This document shows, piece by piece, positions 55,114 to 64,000 of a DNA stretch of 64,000 bases. The notes beneath the pieces were generated by a model. The model was not told the DNA's origin. It saw only the letters and a list, made by a program, of their open reading frames with translations, and did no database searches. The stretch is from Agrostemma githago. Its lineage: Eukaryota; Streptophyta; Magnoliopsida; Caryophyllales; Caryophyllaceae. The DNA is taken from positions 69,829,666 to 69,893,665 of the forward strand of contig OY288251.1 in assembly GCA_958450325.1 (NCBI GenBank), given 5' to 3'. How positions within the stretch are numbered: the stretch's first letter is position 1; the number at the start of each line of letters is the position of its first letter. The position numbers and the translations under genes are program-made.

Positions 55114-56389
55114 ACATACGGTTTGTAAAGTGAAGTCGCCTCTATACTTTTGAATACTGCTTGTAAAGTTAAGTTGCCTCCATACTTTCGATGAATCGTG
55201 TGTAACTGACATCTACTTTGTGGTAGAATCGTGACACTTTGTTTGAATACTTAGACTTGTCGTGCTTAAATGGTGCTTGCAATCTTGCAAATGGAACAAA
55301 AACAGGGATATGGTGCACAATCTTTTCATATTTAAAGATTGAAAGCCTTTAATGGATAGGAATCCATTTTTATGTTCGGAAATTAATTACTCCGTAATAC
55401 AGAGTATTTCTTGAAGCATCTAATAGATACGGAGTAGGAATTAACATGTACAAGTGCCATTTTAGCAAACGTTCGAGAACGAAAGAAGAAGTACTCCTTC
55501 CACGCTTTTACGGATAATAGCATTTCCGCCACGGCACTACCTATGAGCGTTCACTTTCCGATCACAATGAGTAGCTGAGAATATTGAGTTGAAGAGATGT
55601 ACACCCTCCAAGTCGGGGTGTTCTCCCTCTTTACCTTGGTAATGTCAAAATTTTTAAACTTTGACTGTTGATACCATAAAAAAAACAAAAATTATTATTA
55701 TCACGTTATTTTTAAGAAATCCTTAGGTTGTATTTAACCATCTAAAATATTCCAAATTTAATATAAATATAAATATAGGGATTAAAACCCAAATTACACA
55801 AAACATTTATGCAATTAATACATGCATATACCTTAGGATTGTATTTATCATGGTTTTGGTTGAGATATTTATCACTCCGATGGAGTATTATTTTTCTATA
55901 TCTAAAGTTTGACCGTGGGTAAAAAGGTTTTACACTAAACTTAGAATCAAAATTAATACTCGTGTTAAATTTATCTTTTGTCCATTTCCGGATCTGTATG
56001 GTGCGGCCTAATATACATGTAGGGGTGTTCACTTGTCCAAATCCGGACCGGACCGGATTGACCCGCGGACCAGCAACCCCAAAAATTCAAACCCGCGAAC
56101 CAGACCGGCTCACAAAGAAACTCGGCCCGGACCAACCGTAGAAATACACTAAATTTAATATTTTTTTTAAAGTGTGGACCGGACCAGACCGAACCGCAGA
56201 CCGATCATCGAGTTTTCTTGCGACCCAAAGACCGGACCGATACGTATCCCAGTCCGGGTCACTTTTTAAACACCCTCTATACAAATACAATACACGTATA
56301 TAACCCAAAGACGATAAATCGGGCTTGGTATCTGTTTGTGTTAGACAAATGTTAGACCAATGTAAATTCGGGCTTGGTAACTGTTTATG
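55114..56389. other. Intergenic region between convergent DUF3615-like and RPA-like genes
   Basis: AT-rich. Contains tactccgtaatacagagta-type words (55389-55440) and a stretch of ggaccggaccgg/aacccgcg words at 56036-56260. The 96-aa and 73-aa ORFs there show no family features. The 3' end of the RPA-like gene may extend into this stretch. Confidence 0.4.
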
Positions 56390-58043
56390 TTATATAAATA
56401 TAAATATAAATTTATATTTAAGGACTATAAATGTTAGGACTATAGATTTAAGGGATCTGATGTGCACGAACCTAATTTTTGGCTCCTCTGTAGCTGTTTC
56501 AAATAGTTTACAATTTTTTTTTTCACGGTACCACAACCCTTCTTCTCTTTTCGACACTTTACAGCGACACTCAACACATGAATGGTAACACCATTCCCTT
56601 GTTGTATCCATTTCATATACAGTTTGTCCCTGCCTACATAGCAAAATGTAAATACTACGTATTTATTAATTTGTAATTACATATTTACGTAGGAATATTG
56701 TCGGTGAGTAAATATTTGATTGTACCAGTGTGCTGTTTTTTTATCTGTTTTAATGTCCTTGATTTAGTCCCCGTAAAGATGCTTTGGTTGAACGGGTTAA
56801 CGGTCGCAGGTACTTCTGTTTTCCACCGGTCAGGTCCTTTGTCTTTAGGATAGCTGCAGTCATGTTGTGTATAATGAATGTTAAGTAGGATGATATGCGG
56901 GAAACCACTTCAGTACTTTAATGTCATGTGATTATAATAGATACAGTACAAACTTACTTCGTTTTGAAAGTGGTGACCTCCTCAATTTTTGGATTGGCAG
57001 CAATGACTATAGCATCATTTGTCATGACACTATTATCACCTGTGTTCGAATTATTTGGTGTTAAATGTTATCCGAAATAATATTTAAAAAAAAACAATGA
57101 AATAGTATTCACCTTTCCATTCGTTGCGTTTAACATGTCTGAGCACCATAATAGGCCTGTCTAAGTTCTTATAGTCGCTGATGATAGCGGTGATATCAGA
57201 AATGAAACCTCCAAATACAGTGCATGAAATTTGCTCTTTTCTGCATACACTAAATGTGTTAGAAATTTTATTTAAGAGAAAAGGTAAAATGCATTAAAAT
57301 ATTTTGGTGGTTTGTACCTTGTATTTTCTAGATGGATTATTGTCCAATGATATCCTCGTTGTGATGTGAGTATTGGGTTGTAGTCCACGAATTTTCCAAT
57401 AACATCTGCATTTGAAAAAAGTCAGTAGGTCCGAAAAATTTATAAATACCAAATTATTTATTAATTAGTGATTACATAATTAAACGATTAGATAAGTGGG
57501 TACCTATGTACTGATTTAAGGGCACTTTTCCATTTATGATGTCATCATATTCGGTAAAGTTATACACACACTTTGGAATATTCGGATCCGGATGCATCTG
57601 CATCACTTTTGTGCTAAACTCGATCCAAATCCTGCAATCGTGTGTCGTAGCTTTCTCGAATCCAGTATTAGATGAAATTGAAAATTTAGATATGTTGTAT
57701 ATATGTCCCTCTTTGAAGCCAACATTGAATGACTTAACCAAAAATTTTTTATGGAAGCTTGGATTGTAGAGCCCTAATTTGTAAAAACAATAAATTAGTG
57801 ATTGATTATCTACAATTATAGGATGTAAATACATACTTGGACGATTTTTGTACTTACACTGGAATCTACCAATATGAGTTCAACACCAAAAATGAAAGGC
57901 TTTCTCCCAATTTGGGCTGCGTCGATCTCTGATTTTCTTGGAGTTTTTAACCATTTCTGCATCACCCTTGCAGTGATCTGTGCAAATTTCGTTGAATCCT
58001 TGATTTCAGAAATTATTAGAATTGGCTCATATTGAAAAGACAT
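56390..58043 (-). CDS. RPA70-like single-stranded-DNA-binding protein, 3' end uncertain
   Basis: Model (minus): 58043-57860, 57773-57504, 57405-57318, 57240-57113, 57039-56958, 56853-56689, 56633-56390; about 386 aa. The start MSFQYEPILIISEIKDSTKF and the following IGRKPFIFGVELILVDS resemble the first OB-fold region of plant RPA 70-kDa-like proteins. GHIYNISKFSISSNTGFEKA and DVIGKFVDYNPILTSQRGYH match the next OB folds (the usual DVIG motif). WCYHSCVECRCKVSK resembles the zinc-binding part of the third DNA-binding domain, but a second CxxC is not seen. RPA1 binds single-stranded DNA in replication and repair; many plant RPA-like copies travel with Helitrons or form expanded families. No Helitron helicase is nearby. 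The donor choice in exon 1 and the end of the last exon are uncertain. Confidence 0.68.
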
Positions 58044-58490
58044 AACGTAGAACAGAATCTACAATGATTTTTTTTGTGGGGTTAAATGGATTTTTTTTTG
58101 TGGGGAAAAGAAGTTTTTGGTTATTAAAATTGTGATGGTGAAAGGTGTGAATGAAAGTTTTTAACTTTTCTTAGGGCATACACAATGGAGGGGAAACACC
58201 TCCCTCTTAAGAGTTAAGAGGGAACCCTCCATTGTAGGCAACTTTTAAATTTTCCAAGGGGAAGGGGTGGACTCTTAGTTGGGGGTTTCCTGAGCATCGG
58301 CCCATGTGCCATTATCTTCCTTCTTTTTTTTTTTCTTTTTTTTTTTTCAATTCTTGTTTGGTATTAATTAAGTAGATAAATGGTCTTCGGTTAGTTTATG
58401 ACTACTAATTAAAATGTACAATTTTTTTAAAAAAAAATAATTTCACAAAAAGTCTTCTTTTCATCCTCTCTATAAATAGAGTCTAATATC
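58044..58490. other. RPA-like gene upstream region with a hairpin
   Basis: A stem at 58182-58235 pairs ACAATGGAGG...CTCTTAA with TTAAGAGGG...CCTCCATTGT. The outer sequence ttagggcatacacaatgg resembles a MITE end, but no matching second end was found. Poly-T runs follow at 58320-58350. No gene. Confidence 0.5.
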
Positions 58491-61064
58491 TGTAGACACC
58501 CACATTTGACCGCCAGGTGTCTATAGTAGTTCCCGCCAAACACCCGATGATGATCGGACGCTAACGTGCCTTGACGTACTCGGAAATGGGCTCGAAATGA
58601 TGGATATTGGGCCTAGGCATTTTAAGGAGTACAAATCTCACAAAACCAACCTCAAATTCAGGCCCAGTGGGTCGTTTCGAGTCAAATAACACTAATTTGG
58701 GTCGAATCCGACACCAGGGGTAAAACCGTCTTTTAGCGACCGAGTCAAAACCCGGTCAAAGACATTTCTCGAAACTCGTGAGTCCACCGTGGTGTCTCAC
58801 ACGGTTCATTTACACTCCAACTCTACAAAAATCAGCCATTCACAAAAATAATAAACAATTCCGTTTAAGGTAGAATTCGATCCCGAGTAGGAATCCTATC
58901 CGAGAACCGACTCAGACACCTAACCGAGTGCAACCACTCGGCCAAGTACCCAAGTCAGCCGGTATTTCCTCTTTTCTTCCCTCACAAGAAAAAGGAATTC
59001 TCGTTCTTCTCAGCTTCTTAGTCAAGCGGTAATTCTAGCTCAAACGGGAATCCTATTCAAAAACCGATCGAGCATCCGACCGAGTGTAAAACACTCGGCC
59101 GAAACAGCCCAAAACAGTAGCAAAACACCCGGTTTCTCTTTCTTCCTATACAAGAAAGCGGAATTCTTATTTCCCTCAAATTCTCTCGTTTCCTATCCCA
59201 AGCGGTAGTCGAACTCTCCTAAGTCAAGGTCGGGAATTCCCTATAAATAGGACCTCCCGTCCAACACAAAAATAAGGTTGACTACACATCCATCACACCG
59301 AAATTATACACATACACACATGATTTTTTAGCAATAGTTATCTAGCATCCCGACACACATAATTCCTTAGCATCGTTAGACCGATATTACGTCACAAACC
59401 CGAAGGAAAACCGGTTCCCATACCCGAGCCTTCACCCGTCAAACCGAGCCATCCTAAACCCAACCGACGTTACCTCGACGCTCCCGTGCCTAGCCGCATT
59501 CCGACGAGCTCCGATCCGAGTCAACAAGAGCATGTAGGTTGAGGGTGCAACAAAACCCGATTTCTTCCTTTCTCTCCTTCTCTTCTCTCGTCCTTTTTTA
59601 TTATGGGTCGAGAGTCGTTTTTTCTATTTTTTTCTAATATCGTTATTAACGAAAAACTATTTTCATAACGAATATTCTTAAACATATGATATCGATTTTT
59701 CTATAATCGAATATCGTATCGAAAAGAATTATATTAAGATTTCGAAGATATCAAAAATCGTTACATCGTTTTCGTTCAAAAATCTTTTTCTTTTGCTTTT
59801 CGTTCAAAACAAACTATTTTACAAAACCTTTTTTTATTCATTCTAAATATTCGATATCGATTTCATAATCGAATATCGGATACGACGAATATCGAAAATA
59901 TGGATCGAATACAAGTTAATTCATAATTTGCACGCGATTCATCAAAAATAACAATTTTCGAACAAAAATAAAAAACCCGGACAGACCCGCACGCGAGTCG
60001 CGCCAAGCCCGAGCGACTCGCGCGCTGGCCTGGAATCCGAGGCTTTTTTTTTTTTTACGTTTTCGTTCGTTTTATTATTTATTCTTCGATCGATTTCTAA
60101 AATTAACATCTTTTCTAAAACTATTCCAAGTATTCGATATTAATTTCGTAGTTAACTATCGAATATAAAGAATATCTAAAATATTAAGTCGAGTACGAAT
60201 CATGCAATATTCATACGCGATTTAATACGAACTTCAAGTTTTTCGAAAACCGGACCCGAAACAGGCCACCACGCGACCCGCCGGCGTCCCGGGCGAGCCG
60301 CGCGGCTGGCTGTTTGCCGCGGCCCTTTTCCGTCTTTTTATTTATTTTTCGAACTTCGTTTTTTATACAAAACAACGTTCTTTTCAAGAATATTTTTCAG
60401 ATTTCGATTAATATTTATTTTTTTCGATTTCGCATATTTTATTTGCTATTATTATTTACAAATCGATACTAACTCGTTTGTTTGTTTTGTAGCAAATTCA
60501 TCTTTTATTTCATTTGTTTTATTATACTAAAACGAATCTCACATGTTAAATTTGACTTTGACATCAATCGATTTGCATGCATTAAATCACTTAGCAACCC
60601 ATTCAATTCCTCACATGTTTAGGAAAACAATGTTTGCATATCATTCATCGTTCAACTAACGCGCGCATTAAAACGTCATTCGATATCCTAGTAGAGGCCG
60701 CTAATGTGCGGGCGGGGTTGGGTGTTCTTAGTGAACTTCCCAACACGTACCCTCACCCCTTACTCAGAACCGTGGTTTCCGGATGTCCGAAACCATTGGC
60801 AACGAGAGTCATTCAATATACGATTAACCGCCCAGTCGGCATCTATATCGATATGCAAAAGGGACGAGCCCAATAAACTCTGACATCGGAAATGGGCCGT
60901 ATTTTGTACACGGCCCACTACGACATAGAGTGGGCTCGAACGGTTCCGAATAACCATAAAATTCGGTGGCGACTCCGACTTCGATTTAAATTTCCATTTG
61001 ACCATCTCATGGAGATTCATTCGCCTCCCCAAAACCCGCGCGTGGCCGCGTCGGGGTGGACCTA
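58491..61064 (+). repeat. 5' LTR of the second Tat element
   Basis: Starts TGTAGACACCCACATTTGAC and ends near ggggtggaccta, just before the primer site. The right boundary is approximate because the partner LTR lies outside the window. The 80-90-aa ORFs inside it are not genes. Confidence 0.72.
59242..59250 (+). promoter_or_regulatory. TATA box in the LTR of the second Tat element
   Basis: CTATAAATAGGACC sits about 750 bp inside the LTR, the normal form of a plant retroelement promoter. The R region would start some 30 bases downstream. Confidence 0.6.
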
Positions 61065-61067
61065 ATT

Positions 61068-61086
61068 TGGCGACTCTGCTGGGGAC
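61068..61086 (+). other. Primer binding site, probable tRNA-Arg
   Basis: TGGCGACTCTGCTGGGGAC starts with the TGG complementary to a tRNA CCA end and resembles the primer sites of Ogre elements, described as tRNA-Arg. The exact tRNA was not checked. Confidence 0.7.
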
Positions 61087-62150
61087 TTTCTGATGAGTTA
61101 ATAACCTTCAGTGTCCTCAGGGTGAGACTCGAATAGAAATCGTTTGACTAGTACAATGCGCGTTTTAGTTTTACGGTTCATGCATAAACCCCATTTTCCC
61201 GGGCCGGTACTCGCGACCGACGTCCCACTATACCGTTGATATAGTCCAAACTGGTTATGTCAAAGGTGTCCACTAGCCGATTCATATGGGTTTTACGGCA
61301 TGTCCTAATCTCAACTCGAGTTAGGGAGTCCGCCCCGATTCTTGATAGGCTGTGTACACTGGTATAGACCCTTACAGACTGACCGAGACTTAGATTAAGA
61401 GCATACATGACGTCATTATACTGTTTCCATGACTACGTGCTACTTGATCCACATCTTTTTCAAAACCGTCATCTTTTCAAAATTTGCATCCTTTTTTCAA
61501 AATATCCAATTTCAAAACCCGGGTCATATACCGAACTTAGGACTTATGATTTTACTCAAAATAGCCTTTTTCTAGCCGGTATTATGCCCAATTCAAAACT
61601 CGAAAATATTTTCGAAATTTTCAAACCACCACCCGGCCCACCTTTTCCGTTTTCTCGAAAAGGGCCGGTTCCACCCGATTCATTTCGGGCTTTTCAAAAA
61701 TTCATATTTCAAAGCTTCCTCTTCTTAGACTTCCCGTATTTAGCAGTGTCGGGTCGTGTCATAAGTCGTTGAAGTCTCTAGCGTCGAAACTCCGTCGATC
61801 TTACATCACGAGTTTCCCCCCTATCCTAGTCCGCCTTACCTAACTAAGGCAAGGCCCACCTACGTAGGACATACTCCTACAAAGGTTGGCCCGTTTACAC
61901 AATCGAGTCTAAAAGTCTGGGAATGTCTCACGTGAACCTTCCTCCGGACAGGGCCCAACCCACAGCGTTGGATCCTGAGGAAGGCCCACCTCTTCACAAG
62001 TCACCCGTCTAGGTGTCTTTTCCGAGTCATTTACCGTCTTTTTAGTCTTCTTCTTCTTTTTCCCTTGCTCGGGATGTACTTTCCTTAGGATTCGGGTTAA
62101 GTTGCTAATTACGTGGTGCTCTTACAGACAGGCCACCCTTCACTCGAACC
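61087..62150 (+). other. Leader between primer site and gag
   Basis: About 1.06 kb without a convincing ORF; the 121-aa ORF at 61407-61772 has no domain features. Packaging signals would lie here. Pyrimidine-rich tcttcttctttttccc at about 62048 precedes a CAG, so a spliced leader is possible but unproven. Confidence 0.45.
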
Positions 62151-64000
62151 ATGACGCAAAAAGCCATCGACGAATTGAACACCACGTTGGCCCAAATCCA
62201 GGACCAATTGAGGCAAATGAGGGAAGACCAGATCGCTATCGTCACTCGGGTTAGTGCCGTAGAGCAGGGAACTCCTAACACCTCGATCGATGACGACGGG
62301 CCCTTAGCCGCGCTAGCCGGCGCAGTCCAAAAGCTGCAGGAACAGGTTCACTCGACCACCAGAAACACCATTCTCACGGAAAATGCCCGTACCTATTCGA
62401 CCCTAACTGATGAATTGCCCGCTAACCTTAACTTAACGGGCTTACCAATGTTCGATGGGACTGAAGACCCGGTACTTCATATTCGGGCTTTTAAGGACTT
62501 TATGGCTGTCAAGGGGGTCAAATCGACCATGTTCAAGCATCTCTTTGCTTCCTCTCTGGAGAAACACCCAAAAGCCTGGTACTACAGGCTCGACCCCAAG
62601 AAATTCAAAACTTGGGACGATGTTGCCATGGAATTCGCACGGAACTACGCGGATAATGCTGAAATCCAGACTACCATGCGTACCCTGGAAGTTATGGCCC
62701 AAGAACCAAAGGAGGGTTTCACCAAATACCTCCAAAGGTGGCGGACCGAAAGTGTGAAGCTGGTTGACAAGCCCGGCGAAAAGGTTCTAGTGGAGGCCTT
62801 TGTCAAAAACCTCCTCCCTGCTTACCGAGTCCATCTCAGGTACGCTATTATACCCGACTTCGCGACTTTGACCGAAATGGGTACCAGAATCGAAGACGAT
62901 TTAAGGCAAGAGAGCCTTACTAAGGCCTCTACCAAGGGGTATCAAGGAGCTAGTTCATCCTCCAGTAAGCCCGCCAATACAACGGCGGCCCGAAGCATTT
63001 TCGACGAGGTAAACTCACTTGACACCTCAACCAAGAAGAATACTCCAAATCGGGTATTCACTGACATTGGGACAACCTATGCTAATGCCTTACAAAGGCT
63101 ATCTTCGAAGGGCCTAATCCAACCGATAGGCCCAACTCCAGAAGTTCCCGTAGAAAAACGGTCTAAAAGCTACAACATTCAGGCCTATTGCCACTACCAC
63201 CAAGGCAATGGGCATGACACGGAGAAATGCTGGAAATTAAAGCATCTTATCCAAGACCTGATCGAAAATGGGAAGATACCGCTGCCTAGTGACAAGCCAA
63301 GTAACAAAAACAATCCTCTCGCTACTCATGCCATTTTTACCGGAGAGGTAATTGACTGTTCTCATCTCATTTCCCCCTTCATTTATCAAATCAACGGGAT
63401 ATGGAACGACGATGAAGACGACGTTTACCTGGCTAAAGGGGAGACCGTCCCCGTCACTATCGAAGAAGTCCGGAGGGCTAAAGCCAAAGCTTTGGCCGGT
63501 ACACACACCATCACAGCCACCCCGGAAACCGTCACTGAACCCTCCAGGATGGAAATCACTCCTGAAGAGCCAAACAATGATACGGCCCTAGTCAGACAGT
63601 TGAAAAGGGTCCGAACCGACATTACTATATGGCAGCTTTTGGTTAGTTCTCAGGAACATCGAGCGGCACTTACTAAGGCCCTCGACGAAATCAAGGTCGA
63701 CTCATCGGTTACCCCCACTGAAATGGTAGCCACGATCATGCCATATCTCAAAGACAAGCCCAAAGGAGAAGGCCCACTCATTACCTTCTCCGAGTCCGAT
63801 CTTCCACCATTTGGGACCACTCATAACTTGGCCCTGTACATTACGGTGATTTGTCGAAACAAATACCTCCCGATGACCCTAATTGATGACGGGTCCGCAG
63901 TTAACGTCCTTCCTTTAAGGACAGCCAAGGCCCTCGGCATTACCAAGGCTGACTACCTTCCGACTGCAAAGACTATCCAGGCTTTTGATGGGAGCCCAAA
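62151..64000 (+). CDS. gag: Tat/Ogre-like gag-protease polyprotein, 3' end outside the window
   Basis: Open from ATG at 62151 to the last base, 616 codons with no stop. It begins MTQKAIDELNTTLAQIQDQL, a coiled coil. The gag core spans about 95-260 (LTGLPMFDGTEDPVLHIRAF, HPKAWYYRL, FTKYLQRWRTESVKLVDKPG). A variant zinc knuckle, C-X2-H-X4-H-X4-C, lies at 347-360 (CHYHQGNGHDTEKC). An aspartic protease starts near 540, with its centre at D579 (LIDDGSAVNVLP); here D-D-G-S-A replaces D-S/T-G. The intact frame over 1.85 kb suggests a young copy. Several shorter opposite-strand or shifted ORFs (62442-62757, 63237-63622) are shadows of this one. Confidence 0.92.
   Translation, partial: MTQKAIDELNTTLAQIQDQLRQMREDQIAIVTRVSAVEQGTPNTSIDDDGPLAALAGAVQKLQEQVHSTTRNTILTENARTYSTLTDELPANLNLTGLPMFDGTEDPVLHIRAFKDFMAVKGVKSTMFKHLFASSLEKHPKAWYYRLDPKKFKTWDDVAMEFARNYADNAEIQTTMRTLEVMAQEPKEGFTKYLQRWRTESVKLVDKPGEKVLVEAFVKNLLPAYRVHLRYAIIPDFATLTEMGTRIEDDLRQESLTKASTKGYQGASSSSSKPANTTAARSIFDEVNSLDTSTKKNTPNRVFTDIGTTYANALQRLSSKGLIQPIGPTPEVPVEKRSKSYNIQAYCHYHQGNGHDTEKCWKLKHLIQDLIENGKIPLPSDKPSNKNNPLATHAIFTGEVIDCSHLISPFIYQINGIWNDDEDDVYLAKGETVPVTIEEVRRAKAKALAGTHTITATPETVTEPSRMEITPEEPNNDTALVRQLKRVRTDITIWQLLVSSQEHRAALTKALDEIKVDSSVTPTEMVATIMPYLKDKPKGEGPLITFSESDLPPFGTTHNLALYITVICRNKYLPMTLIDDGSAVNVLPLRTAKALGITKADYLPTAKTIQAFDGSP

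Larger units (their letters stand above)
58491..64000 (+). mobile_element. Second Tat/Ogre-like LTR retrotransposon, 5' part only
   Basis: Plus strand: a ~2.57 kb 5' LTR, primer site at 61068, ~1.06 kb leader, then a gag-pro ORF open to the window end. The long LTR, the TGGCGACTCTGCTGGGGAC primer site and the gag/protease motifs point to the Ogre/Tat group. The Ogre-type ORF1 upstream of gag is not seen. The element is not related closely to the first one at the DNA level. Confidence 0.85.

Noticed and set aside
56954..56956. Stop codon ending the RPA-like gene after exon 5 (251 aa)
   Set aside because: Splicing at the GTAAGT overlapping this TAA joins in frame to further exons that encode RPA-like zinc-domain sequence.

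Overview
The window is plant nuclear DNA. Genes are interrupted by GT-AG introns. Intergenic DNA carries Stowaway-type MITEs (CTCCCTCCG termini, TA target duplications) and Ty3/gypsy LTR retrotransposons of the Tat clade. The gene set (NPH3/BTB, MLO, NAB-domain NETWORKED protein, GLYR1, ATG10) is that of a eudicot. Frequent TACTCCGTA and GAGACGGTCTCA words recall Caryophyllales genomes, but that placement is weak.

Layout. 1-225: 5' end of a basic/acidic, nucleolar-looking protein gene (minus). 1008-4572: two-exon NAB-domain (NET3/KIP1-like) gene (minus). 5796-19196: complete 13.4 kb Tat retrotransposon on the minus strand, with 631-bp LTRs, an ATCGT target duplication, a tRNA-Trp primer site, separate gag-pro and pol ORFs overlapping by ATGA, and dual RNase H domains. 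Its 3' region carries a 60-bp tandem array, and a 1269-bp internal tandem duplication spans the gag/pol junction. It lies inside an older MITE. 19785-24890: two small membrane-protein genes, convergent. 26650-29930: NPH3/BTB gene. 31263-33498: single-CRM-domain RNA-binding protein gene. 34547-37402: TlyA-like S4/FtsJ RNA methyltransferase gene. 37784-39375: ATG10 (minus). 40483-43466: MLO gene with 14 exons (minus). 45040-47715: GLYR1. 47965-48700: decayed copia fragment. 49069-50945: papain-like protease gene with no signal peptide or propeptide (minus). 52754-55113: DUF3615-like gene. 56390-58043: RPA70-like gene (minus). 58491-64000: 5' part of a second Tat/Ogre-like element with a ~2.6 kb LTR, a probable tRNA-Arg primer site and an open gag-pro ORF running off the window.

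The host genes are not a pathway; they are ordinary single-copy plant genes. The CRM, TlyA-like and GLYR1 genes occur in the same order as Arabidopsis At3g25440, At3g25470 and At3g25530 as I remember those loci, which suggests a conserved block. The 49-58 kb stretch differs: protease-like, DUF3615 and RPA-like genes sit among MITEs and retroelement relics and look like family-expanded or fast-evolving genes.

All multi-exon models were built by hand from splice-site phase and protein-family similarity. Each closes in frame, but none has transcript support. The most distinctive material is in the first Tat element (tandem duplication, two-variant 60-bp array, ATGA gag/pol junction) and in the propeptide-less protease gene.
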